A DNA stretch of 42,286 nt, taken from an uncultured Clostridia bacterium. Its GTDB lineage: Bacteria > Bacillota > Clostridia > Christensenellales > Aristaeellaceae. The translations under genes and the position numbers were made by a program. Under the pieces are notes generated by a model, which saw nothing but the letters and a program-made list of their open reading frames with translations, ran no database searches and was not told the origin of the DNA. The stretch lies in contig CAKUFA010000019.1 in the NCBI GenBank assembly GCA_934647165.1, forward strand, positions 1-42,286, in the 5' to 3' direction. Shown here one piece after another: positions 23,987 to 31,796 of this stretch (its first letter is position 1; each line of letters begins with the position of its first letter).

Positions 23987-25861
23987 GTGTTTTACGAAGG
24001 GAAAATCTGGGTCGGAACGGGAGAAAAACCCGTATGTCTGCTGCCGCAAATGGCCAATCGTCACGGACTGATTGCCGGTGCGACGGGCACGGGTAAGACG
24101 GTGTCGCTCAAGGTGCTTGCAGAGGGCTTCTCCGACATGGGCGTTCCCGTGTTTTTGAGCGATGTGAAGGGTGACTTGAGCGGCATGGTGCGCCCTGGCG
24201 AACACAGCGATGCGCTGGCGGAGCGTCTCACGGGCTGCGGTGTGCCAAGCTTCCGGTATAAGGCGTTTCCCACGGTTTTCTGGGATGTATACGGCCGGCA
24301 GGGGCATCCGGTGCGAGCCACCATCAGTGAAATGGGGCCGCTGCTCCTCAGCCGCATGCTGGGGCTGAACGACACGCAGACGGGTGTGATGAACATCCTT
24401 TTCCGTGTGGCGGACGATGAGGGCATGCTGCTGCTGGATCTGAAAGACCTGAAGGCGATGCTGGCCTATCTTGGCGAGCATGCGCGAGACTACACGCTGC
24501 AATACGGCAATGTGTCCGTGGCATCCATTGGTGCGATCCAGCGCGCGGTGGCGGTGCTGGAGGATCAGGGCGGTAACCTGTTCTTTGGGGAACCTGCGCT
24601 GAACATTGCCGACTGGATGCAGCTGGATGAAGACGGACGCGGCGTGATTAACATTTTGGCGGCGGACAGGCTGTTTGCCAACCCAACCATGTATTCCACA
24701 TTCCTGTTGTGGATGCTCAGCGAACTGTACGAGCTGCTGCCTGAACAGGGCGACAGTGACAAGCCGCGCATGGTATTTTTCTTTGATGAAGCGCACCTGC
24801 TGTTCAACAACTGCTCTAAGCATTTGATGGAAAAAGTGGAGCAGGTGGTGCGGCTGATCCGCTCCAAAGGCGTGGGCGTGTACTTTGTAACCCAGTCTCC
24901 GGCGGATATTCCCATGAGCATCCTGGGGCAGCTTGGCAACCGCATCCAGCATGCGCTGCGTGCATATACCCCGTTGGATCAGAAGGCGGTGAAGGTGGCT
25001 GCGCAGACCTTCCGTACCAATCCTGCCTTTGATACGGAGGAAGCTATCTCTACCCTGAAAACAGGCGAAGCGCTGGTGTCCTTCTTGGATGAAGGTGGCG
25101 CGCCCTGTGTGGTGGATCGCGCAACGATCCTGCCCCCGCAATCCTACATGAAAGCCATTGACGAAGAGACCCGCCGCACGTTCATTGAAACCAGCCCCTT
25201 TGCCGGGGTATATGATGAAGTGATTGACCGGGAGAGCGCCTATGAAATGCTGTGCGGTGCGTTCCAGAAACAGCAGGCGGCGCCGGCCGCACCGGCGGCC
25301 ACGCCTGTGCAGGTGTCTACCCAGCAGCCGACGGCTACCAAGCCGCAGGGCTTCATGGTGTTCAATCCTGCCACTGGCACATATGAGCAGCGGCAGCTGC
25401 CCGGCATGAATGCTGTGCCACAGCAGCCCAGCGTGCCGACGCAGGTACCCCCGCAGCAGGCAGCGCCTGCCGCGCCCCAGGTGCAGCAAATGCCCGTGAT
25501 GATGTTTGACCCCACCACTGGCCAGTATGTGCAGCGGATGATGACCATGCAGCTTGATCCTGCAACGGGCAACTATGTGGCGGTGCAGCCGCAGCAGGCG
25601 ATGACGGCGGCGGAGACCAAGGAAGCTGAAAAGCAGCGCAAGGCGGCGGAAAAAGCCGAGAAGGAACGGCAGGCGGAGGTGCGCCGTCAACGGGCGGACG
25701 AGCTGCGTGAAGAGCGTGCAGCGCGCGCGCGCCGCAATGATTCCGTGCTAGGGCGGGTAAAGAATACCGCGATTGCCACGGCCAGCCGGGAAGTGACGCG
25801 CAACATTACCCGCGGGCTGATGGGCGGCATTTCCAGCCTGTTCGGCGGAAACAAGAAATAA
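23987..25861 (+). CDS. DUF853 / HerA-like P-loop ATPase
   Basis: 624 aa from GTG 23987. The N-terminal KIWVGTGEKPVCLLPQMANRHGLIAGATGTGKT carries the Walker A motif at residues 31-38, and MVFFFDEAHLLF near residue 263 the Walker B motif. VYFVTQSPADIP near residue 303 matches the sensor region of HerA/VirB4-like ATPases, the YjgR (DUF853) subgroup. Residues about 430-545 are a Pro/Gln/Ala-rich linker with three copies of a short [F/L]-[N/D]-P-[A/T]-T-G-x-Y unit (MVFNPATGTY, MMFDPTTGQY, MQLDPATGNY). A charged coiled-coil-like segment (ETKEAEKQRKAAEKAEKE) and a basic Gly-rich tail follow. The cellular role of this group is not firmly known. Confidence 0.88.
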   Translation: MFYEGKIWVGTGEKPVCLLPQMANRHGLIAGATGTGKTVSLKVLAEGFSDMGVPVFLSDVKGDLSGMVRPGEHSDALAERLTGCGVPSFRYKAFPTVFWDVYGRQGHPVRATISEMGPLLLSRMLGLNDTQTGVMNILFRVADDEGMLLLDLKDLKAMLAYLGEHARDYTLQYGNVSVASIGAIQRAVAVLEDQGGNLFFGEPALNIADWMQLDEDGRGVINILAADRLFANPTMYSTFLLWMLSELYELLPEQGDSDKPRMVFFFDEAHLLFNNCSKHLMEKVEQVVRLIRSKGVGVYFVTQSPADIPMSILGQLGNRIQHALRAYTPLDQKAVKVAAQTFRTNPAFDTEEAISTLKTGEALVSFLDEGGAPCVVDRATILPPQSYMKAIDEETRRTFIETSPFAGVYDEVIDRESAYEMLCGAFQKQQAAPAAPAATPVQVSTQQPTATKPQGFMVFNPATGTYEQRQLPGMNAVPQQPSVPTQVPPQQAAPAAPQVQQMPVMMFDPTTGQYVQRMMTMQLDPATGNYVAVQPQQAMTAAETKEAEKQRKAAEKAEKERQAEVRRQRADELREERAARARRNDSVLGRVKNTAIATASREVTRNITRGLMGGISSLFGGNKK

Positions 25862-25890
25862 ACCTTTGATGGATTAACCTGGCATGCAAG

Positions 25891-25930
25891 CGGGAGGGAA
25901 AGGCACGCGGCCGCCCTCCCGTACTTTATT
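25891..25930 (+). terminator. Probable terminator after the DUF853 ATPase gene
   Basis: CGGGAGGG (25891-25898) pairs with CCCTCCCG (25914-25921) and is followed by TACTTTATT, a moderately T-rich tail. Confidence 0.65.
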
Positions 25931-25957
25931 AAAATTGTATGGGAGGAATATACATCC

Positions 25958-26872
25958 ATGCACGGGCGGCAGTTTGGACGGATGGCGCTTTTGTGCGCAT
26001 CGCTGATTTGGGGCAGCTCCTTTTTTGTGATGAAAAATGCGGTGGACGGTATTCCGGTATTTCTGCTGCTGGCGATCCGTTTCACCATGGGGCTTGCACT
26101 TTTGGCGGCGGTGTTTTGCAAAAGGCTGAAGAAAATGACAGGGCGTGTTGCCGTGCATGGGATCATGGCGGGAATTTTGCTTTGCGGCGCATATAGTGTG
26201 CAGACCTTTGGCCTTACCGGAACCACACCGGGGAAAAACGCTTTCCTCACAGCGGTATACTGTGTGCTGGTACCCTTTGTGCACTGGGCGGTGGACCGCA
26301 AAAAGCCAACGGGCTGGAATTTCCTTGCGGCAGGAATGTGCCTGGCAGGCATCGGCCTTGTGTCGCTGGACGGAGGCGAAATGACGCTGCAATGGGGCGA
26401 TGGATTAACGCTTGTCAGCGGCGTTATCTATGCGCTGCATATCGTATTCCTCAGCCGTTTCGGCCAGGAGGATGATCCCATTTTGCTGACGGTGGTGCAG
26501 TTCGCGACAGTGGCGGCGCTGTGCTGGAGAATCGGCCTGTGCACGGAAAAAATGCCCGCAGCCCTGCCGGAGGGCGTGTGGCTGGAGCTTGGATTTCTGG
26601 GGATATTTGCCACGGGAATTGCAATTTTGTGCCAAACCGTGGGGCAAAGCGTAACACCCGCGGCGCAATCTTCTATTTTACTGAGCCTAGAGAGCGTTTT
26701 TGGCGTGCTGTTTTCGGTGATTTTCTATCATGAACAGGTGACAGGACAATTGCTGGCGGGCTTTGCCCTGATTTTCCTTGCAGTGTTGGCCAGTGAAACA
26801 CAGTTTGCATTCCTTCGCCCGAGGCGGAAGGAATTAGCGGATGCGCCGAAGAATGAAACACGTGAAAAGTGA
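25958..26872 (+). CDS. EamA/DMT-family permease
   Basis: 304 aa, ATG behind GGAGGAA. Ten hydrophobic helices form two EamA repeats; the first begins LLCASLIWGSSFFVMKNAVDGIP, a standard RhaT/EamA opening, and the second begins near residue 150 (GDGLTLVSGVIYALHIVFLSRF). TPAAQSSILLSLESVFGVLFSVIFYHE near the end is the usual conserved helix pair. Substrates in this superfamily are diverse metabolites, and none can be inferred. GH3 follows 43 bp later, so both may share a transcript. Confidence 0.88.
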   Translation: MHGRQFGRMALLCASLIWGSSFFVMKNAVDGIPVFLLLAIRFTMGLALLAAVFCKRLKKMTGRVAVHGIMAGILLCGAYSVQTFGLTGTTPGKNAFLTAVYCVLVPFVHWAVDRKKPTGWNFLAAGMCLAGIGLVSLDGGEMTLQWGDGLTLVSGVIYALHIVFLSRFGQEDDPILLTVVQFATVAALCWRIGLCTEKMPAALPEGVWLELGFLGIFATGIAILCQTVGQSVTPAAQSSILLSLESVFGVLFSVIFYHEQVTGQLLAGFALIFLAVLASETQFAFLRPRRKELADAPKNETREK

Positions 26873-26915
26873 AGCAGCATGGCGAAAAGCGAGCTGAGGG
26901 AGGGACAGGCATAGT

Positions 26916-29150
26916 ATGGACGTGAAAAAGATTTTATCGCAGATGACACTGGAGGAAAAGGCTGCCATGTGTCAGGGTGCGGATTCATGGCACATCCCCG
27001 GCGTGCCGCGGCTTGGCGTGAAGGGATACATGATTACCGACGGCCCCAATGGCCTGCGCAAGGTGGACGAAACGGTGAAAAACGCCTGCGTGAATGATTC
27101 CCTGCCGGCAGTGTGCTTTCCCACATCGGCGGGAATGGCCTGCTCCTTTGACCGGGAGCTGATGGAATTTGTGGGCGGGTGCATTGGCGACGCATGCCAG
27201 GCAAACGACGTTCATGTGTTACTGGGTCCCGGGGTGAACATCAAGCGAAGCCCATTGTGCGGCCGCAACTTTGAGTATTTTTCCGAGGATCCGTATCTGG
27301 CAGGCGAAATGGGCGCCGCGCACATCCGCGGCGTGCAGAGCCGGGGCGTTGGCGCATCGCTGAAACACTTTGCGGCCAACAACCAGGAAACCCGCCGCTT
27401 GAGTGTGGACGCCCGCATTGGCGAACGGGCGCTGCGGGAAATATATCTGGCGGCGTTTGAGCGTGCAGCGAAGGGCGGCAAACCGTGGACCGTGATGTGC
27501 GCCTACAACAAGCTCAACGGTGTCTACGGCAGCGAGAATGCATGGCTGATGACGGATGTGCTGCGCGGCGAGTGGGGCTTTGACGGCATGGTGATGACCG
27601 ACTGGGGCGCTTGCCGCGACCATGTGGAAGGTGTTGCCGCCGGTGTGGAGCTGGAAATGCCCCGTGTGGGCGACCACGAGGATCAATACCTTGCGGAGGC
27701 AGTGCGCACGGGAAGGCTGCCCATGGCGGTGCTTGACCGGGCAGCAGAGCGCGTGCTGACGCTGCTTGACCGCATTGAACAGGGATTGGGCAAAGGCCAG
27801 GAATATGATGCGGGACAACAGCACCACATGGCGCGTAAAGCGGCGAGGGAAGCCATGGTGCTGCTGAAAAACGAGGATGATATTCTGCCCATTCGCGGCA
27901 ACAAAAAGGTTGCCTTTATTGGTGAAATGGCCAGAACGCCCCGTTATCAGGGCGGCGGAAGCAGCCATATCAACGCCACGGAAGTGTTGTGTGCGCTGGA
28001 CGCGGTGCGCGCGGTTTGCCCGGTGAAATTTGCCGCAGGGTACGCGGCGGATGGCATCAGCGAGGATGCGGCGCTGCGCGCGGAAGCGGTGGAGCTGGCA
28101 GAAGCATCGGACATGGCGGTGTTGTTTCTGGGCGTGCCGGAATGCCTGGAAACCGAAGGATTTGACCGCCCGAGCATGGAGCTGCCTGCAACGCAGGTGC
28201 GTTTGCTGGAGAAAGTGGCACGTGTGCAGCCCAACACGGTTGTAGTGCTGCACAGTGGGGCGCCTGTGGTGATGCCGTGGCTTGGAAACGCAAAGGCGCT
28301 GCTGGCGGCGTACCTGAGCGGACAGGCGGGCGGCGGAGCTGTAGTTGACTTGCTTTTTGGTGCGGTGAGCCCTTGCGGTAAGCTGGCGGAAACGTATCCG
28401 CTGCGTGTGGAGGATACGCCCAGCTATCTGACCTATGCGGGATGCACCGACCGGGCAGATTACGCCGAGGGGATCTATGTGGGGTATCGCTATTATGACA
28501 AGCGCAAAATGGATGTGCTTTTCCCCTTTGGCTTTGGGCTGAGCTACACCAACTTTGTCTATGACAAACTGCGTCTATCCAGCGAGACCATGGAAGGCGA
28601 CAGCCTGACGGCGACGGTCGAAGTGACCAATACCGGTAAAATGATGGGCAAGGAGATTGTGCAGCTGTACATTCGCCCCGACCATGCGGGGATGGATCGG
28701 CCGGTGCGGGAGCTTCGGGGCTTTGAAAAGGTGACGCTGATGCCGGGGGAAACGGCAACGGTGACTTTCCAACTGGATCGCCGCGCTTTTGCCTATTGGG
28801 ATGAGGACAACCACACCTGGCAGGTGGAAGGCGGCCGGTATGTGGTGGAGGCAGCTGCATCCAGCAGAGACATTCGCCAAAGCGCCGTGGTGACGGTGGC
28901 GGCGCCGGCACGGCATGTGCAGGTGACGGAAGACACCATCCTGGATGATGTGCTGGCTATTCCCGGTGGGCGGGAAGTGCTGGAAAAGGCGCTGGGGCTG
29001 AAGCTTGAACTGCGCCCAATCCTGGAGGATATGGCGTCCGCATCAACGCACTACAGCCCCATTCACGGCCTGTATAGCGCCAAGGGGGAGAGACTTGAAC
29101 GCGGGCAAATTGCGGCGCTTGTGCAGGAACTGAATGCGCTTCAGCAATAA
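26916..29150 (+). CDS. Glycoside hydrolase family 3 protein (beta-glucosidase type)
   Basis: 744 aa, ATG 26916 with GGGAGGG upstream and no signal peptide. The GH3 N-terminal barrel covers residues 1-300; the catalytic nucleophile is Asp229 in VMTDWGA. The alpha/beta sandwich domain (about 310-530) includes ETEGFDRPSMELP, which probably contains the acid/base Glu. A fibronectin type III-like domain (about 575-660: GKEIVQLYIRP, VRELRGFEKV, RRAFAYWDE) follows, and a small C-terminal segment of about 75 residues (DTILDDVLAIPGGREVL onward) ends the protein. It should split non-reducing beta-linked glucose or xylose units from imported oligosaccharides. The exact sugar is not visible. Confidence 0.93.
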   Translation: MDVKKILSQMTLEEKAAMCQGADSWHIPGVPRLGVKGYMITDGPNGLRKVDETVKNACVNDSLPAVCFPTSAGMACSFDRELMEFVGGCIGDACQANDVHVLLGPGVNIKRSPLCGRNFEYFSEDPYLAGEMGAAHIRGVQSRGVGASLKHFAANNQETRRLSVDARIGERALREIYLAAFERAAKGGKPWTVMCAYNKLNGVYGSENAWLMTDVLRGEWGFDGMVMTDWGACRDHVEGVAAGVELEMPRVGDHEDQYLAEAVRTGRLPMAVLDRAAERVLTLLDRIEQGLGKGQEYDAGQQHHMARKAAREAMVLLKNEDDILPIRGNKKVAFIGEMARTPRYQGGGSSHINATEVLCALDAVRAVCPVKFAAGYAADGISEDAALRAEAVELAEASDMAVLFLGVPECLETEGFDRPSMELPATQVRLLEKVARVQPNTVVVLHSGAPVVMPWLGNAKALLAAYLSGQAGGGAVVDLLFGAVSPCGKLAETYPLRVEDTPSYLTYAGCTDRADYAEGIYVGYRYYDKRKMDVLFPFGFGLSYTNFVYDKLRLSSETMEGDSLTATVEVTNTGKMMGKEIVQLYIRPDHAGMDRPVRELRGFEKVTLMPGETATVTFQLDRRAFAYWDEDNHTWQVEGGRYVVEAAASSRDIRQSAVVTVAAPARHVQVTEDTILDDVLAIPGGREVLEKALGLKLELRPILEDMASASTHYSPIHGLYSAKGERLERGQIAALVQELNALQQ

Positions 29151-29183
29151 GCAGGCGCTGCGTTGACGGAACGATGCAGCAAT

Positions 29184-29225
29184 AAAAAGGCTGCGGGCGG
29201 CAGAAAGTGCCCCCGCAGCCTTTTT
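29184..29225. terminator. Strong terminator after the GH3 gene
   Basis: A 14-bp perfect stem, 29184-29197 with 29212-29225, flanked by A5 and T5, with a 14-nt loop. Confidence 0.9.
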
Positions 29226-29253
29226 GCGTACAGGTCGAATTGAACTTTGGCTA

Positions 29254-29282
29254 TTGACACCTTACCGGTTCTACCGCATAAT
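29254..29282 (+). promoter_or_regulatory. SigA-type promoter of the phosphodiesterase/ribokinase operon
   Basis: TTGACA (29254-29259), 17 bp, CATAAT (29277-29282), about 43 nt before the start codon. Confidence 0.85.
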
Positions 29283-29324
29283 AGATTTGCAGAAAAGCGT
29301 GACAAACCAATATGGGAGGATATT

Positions 29325-30605
29325 ATGCAGAAACGAAAGATGATCCTTGTTTCGATTGATTCCTTTGTCGGATCAGACCTCAATATCATGCGCCAGTTTC
29401 CCAACTTTCGCTATCTTCTTGACCGATCTTCGATTGTATACAGCAACCTGACAACTTATCCAAGCTATACGCATTCTATTCACGCTTCCATCAGCACAGG
29501 CTGCTATCCGGGCACGCACGGAATCATCAGCAACGAGCATTCAGAGCCGGGAAATCTTTCACCCGCGTGGTTTGAAAGCTACAAGGATGTGAAAGTGCCA
29601 ACCCTGGCACAGGAGGCGCGCCGGCACGGCTACACGGTGGCGGAGGTTTATTGGCCGCTGACATTGGGAGACGAAGCGGAATGGAATATTCACCGTGCGG
29701 GAATCCATGTGATTCCGGACAATGAGCAGGAAGTGATTCGCCAGCGCTCAAAACCCGGCTTTTTTGATGAGGTTTATCCTTATATCAAGGACGCTTTTAC
29801 CCTGCCGCGCGATTTCAAAAGCGACGAGGTATGCTTTGACACGGCGGAATATCTGATTGATCGCCATCAACCGGATTTTATGGAAATTCATCTCATCATT
29901 ATCGACAACTATCGCCATCATTACGGTGTGTACAGCAAGCATCTGCATGAGGCTTATGCATATTTGGACAAAGGATTTGGCCGCATGTTGGACGCACTGC
30001 GCCGCCAGGGGTTGGAGGAAGAAACCATTTGGGCGGTAACGGCGGATCACGGGCATCTGGATATTCGGCAAATTGTGAGCATTAACCGGTTTTTCCGAGA
30101 TCATGGGCTGATTGAAGTGGATGAGATGGGCAATCTGGTTTCGTGGAAAGCCTGGCTCCAGACCTGTTCGCTGTCCGGGCATGTATACATCAAGGACAAT
30201 GATCCGGCAATCGCCAGGGAAGTATACGAACTGCTCCAGGCGCACCGGGAAGAGCTGGAGATCGAGCGCATTTTCACCAAAGAAGAAGTGGAAAAGGAGT
30301 GGCATTTGACGGGAGATTTCACCTATGTCATTGAGTCCTTTGGAGGAAGCTCCTTCTCCTCCAATTACAACTGGGAACTGTATACCTCAACAGATAACAA
30401 AACCTATCAAACCAGTAAAGCGACCCATGGACATCTGCCTTATAAAGGGGTGCAGCCATGCTTCTTCCTACGCAATCCTTTTTCGGACAAACAGGTTTAT
30501 GTGCCTGAGGGACGCATTATCGACCAGGCGCCGACGCTGGCAAAGCTGCTTGGCTTTGAAATGACAACCTGTGACGGACAGCCGATGGAAGCATTGCTTG
30601 TGTGA
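29325..30605 (+). CDS. Alkaline-phosphatase-superfamily phosphodiesterase / nucleotide pyrophosphatase
   Basis: 426 aa from ATG 29325, which has GGGAGGATATT before it; an earlier in-frame ATG at 29247 lies ahead of the promoter and is rejected. The N-terminus MILVSIDSFVG offers the first metal-binding aspartate. YPSYTHSIHASISTGCYPGTHGI (about residues 45-67) matches the type I phosphodiesterase/NPP nucleophile region, with threonine at the nucleophile place. VTADHGHLDIRQ near residue 245 holds further metal ligands. The family hydrolyses phosphodiester or pyrophosphate bonds of nucleotides or related compounds using two Zn2+. There is no signal peptide. The next gene, 10 bp on, is a ribokinase-like gene, suggesting a nucleotide or ribose salvage role. 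Confidence 0.82.
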   Translation: MQKRKMILVSIDSFVGSDLNIMRQFPNFRYLLDRSSIVYSNLTTYPSYTHSIHASISTGCYPGTHGIISNEHSEPGNLSPAWFESYKDVKVPTLAQEARRHGYTVAEVYWPLTLGDEAEWNIHRAGIHVIPDNEQEVIRQRSKPGFFDEVYPYIKDAFTLPRDFKSDEVCFDTAEYLIDRHQPDFMEIHLIIIDNYRHHYGVYSKHLHEAYAYLDKGFGRMLDALRRQGLEEETIWAVTADHGHLDIRQIVSINRFFRDHGLIEVDEMGNLVSWKAWLQTCSLSGHVYIKDNDPAIAREVYELLQAHREELEIERIFTKEEVEKEWHLTGDFTYVIESFGGSSFSSNYNWELYTSTDNKTYQTSKATHGHLPYKGVQPCFFLRNPFSDKQVYVPEGRIIDQAPTLAKLLGFEMTTCDGQPMEALLV

Positions 30606-30615
30606 GGTGTGAAAC

Positions 30616-31548
30616 ATGAAAAAGAAGGTCCTGGTTTTCGGCAGTTTTGTGGCGGACTTAACCGGGCGTGGGAAAAAGTTTCCGCTGCCGGGAGAAACGG
30701 TATTGGGCACATCCTTCCAAAGCGGACCGGGCGGCAAGGGCTCTAACCAGGCGGTGGCTGCGCATCGGGCTGGGGCAGACGTCCAGTTTGTGACCAAGCT
30801 GGGCAGGGACACCTTTGGCCGGATGGCGATGGACTTCTATCAGCAGGAGGGCATGGATGCAAGCCATCTAATGCAGGACGAAGCAATGTCCACGGGCGCG
30901 GCGCTCATTATGGTGAACGAGCAGACGGGACAAAATGAAATCATGGTTTATTTGGGCGCGTGCAATCATATTACGCCGGAGGATGTGGAGAGCTGCCGGG
31001 GGCTGATTGCGAGTGCGGATATCCTGCTTTTGCAAATGGAAATCAATCTGGATGCGCTGGAGGCAATCATCCGCATGGCCCATGACGCAGGCGTGCAAAT
31101 TGTGCTGAATCCCGCGCCTGCGCAGCGGTTATCCGATGAGCTGATGGGCATGATTGACCTGGTGACACCCAATGAAACGGAAGCATACCTGCTCACCGGG
31201 GTGGAAATCAGGTGCACAGAGGATGCGAGCAAAGCCGCAAAGGTATTTTTGAATAAAGGCGTGCGCGGTGTGGTGATTACCCTGGGGGAAAAGGGCGTGT
31301 ATGTGACAGACGGAAGGCAGGAGGAATGCATGGAACGGATTCCGGTGCAGGCTGTGGATACAACCGGCGCAGGGGATGCGTTCAATGGAGGCCTTGTGAA
31401 AGCGTTGGCTGAAGGCAGAAACTTATTTGAAGCAGCGCGTTACGGCAATTGCACCGGCGCACTTTCTGTGACCAGGAAGGGGACAGCGCCCGCCATGCCA
31501 TATGCTGCACAGATCGACGAACTTTTTGAGAAGACTTACGGCTGCTAA
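30616..31548 (+). CDS. Ribokinase-like PfkB-family sugar kinase
   Basis: 310 aa, ATG behind GAGGTG. The N-terminal glycine pair motif GPGGKGSNQAVAAHRAG (about residues 37-53) is typical of ribokinase, and VDTTGAGDAFNGG (about 247-259) is the C-terminal PfkB signature with the catalytic aspartate. NPAPAQ and TPNETEAYLLTG are standard ribokinase blocks. It should phosphorylate D-ribose or a related sugar at the hydroxymethyl position with ATP. The TAA stop (31546-31548) is part of the 4-bp target duplication of the MITE that follows directly, so no native terminator is seen. Confidence 0.9.
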   Translation: MKKKVLVFGSFVADLTGRGKKFPLPGETVLGTSFQSGPGGKGSNQAVAAHRAGADVQFVTKLGRDTFGRMAMDFYQQEGMDASHLMQDEAMSTGAALIMVNEQTGQNEIMVYLGACNHITPEDVESCRGLIASADILLLQMEINLDALEAIIRMAHDAGVQIVLNPAPAQRLSDELMGMIDLVTPNETEAYLLTGVEIRCTEDASKAAKVFLNKGVRGVVITLGEKGVYVTDGRQEECMERIPVQAVDTTGAGDAFNGGLVKALAEGRNLFEAARYGNCTGALSVTRKGTAPAMPYAAQIDELFEKTYGC

Positions 31549-31712
31549 GGCAATACCGCACAAATGAGTTGGTGCGGAGGCGAATGAATTTTTCGTCAGA
31601 TGCAATGGCAGATTTTGAAGGTTTACTGGAGGTAAATCGAAAAATCTGCAAGCAGCAGATGGCGGAAAAGGCATCACCTACGCTGCCAACGAATTGTGCG
31701 GTATTGCCCTAA
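31545..31712. mobile_element. 160-bp fold-back MITE, copy 1, with CTAA target duplication
   Basis: The element spans 31549-31708. It begins GGCAATACCGCACAA and ends with the exact complement, and is flanked on both sides by CTAA (31545-31548 and 31709-31712). Similarity between the two arms continues inward through most of the element, so the whole is an imperfect palindrome able to fold into one long hairpin. It encodes no transposase. It differs from copy 2 at one base only (A at 31676, G at 36528). Target YTAA of 4 bp resembles that of the IS5 subgroup (YTAR), but the parent transposase family is inference. Confidence 0.92.
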
Positions 31713-31727
31713 GATCAGCAAACAAAG

Positions 31728-31775
31728 AAAGAACCGAGTGGCGTTTGAATCCTTTCAAGCGCCACTCGGTTCTTT
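31728..31775 (-). terminator. Terminator of the ctsR-mcsA-mcsB-clpC operon
   Basis: AAAGAACCGAGTGGCG (31728-31743) is complementary to 31760-31775. On the minus strand the stem is followed by a T-rich stretch (TTTGTTTG). It may also stop plus-strand read-through from the ribokinase gene. Confidence 0.88.
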
Positions 31776-31796
31776 GCTGAAGGCCAAAGGGAAGGT

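Noticed and set aside
23723..25690. 655-aa ORF antisense to the DUF853 ATPase gene
   Set aside because: Rich in His, Arg and Leu without domain logic, and exactly opposite a well-recognised P-loop ATPase gene. GC bias of third positions explains it.
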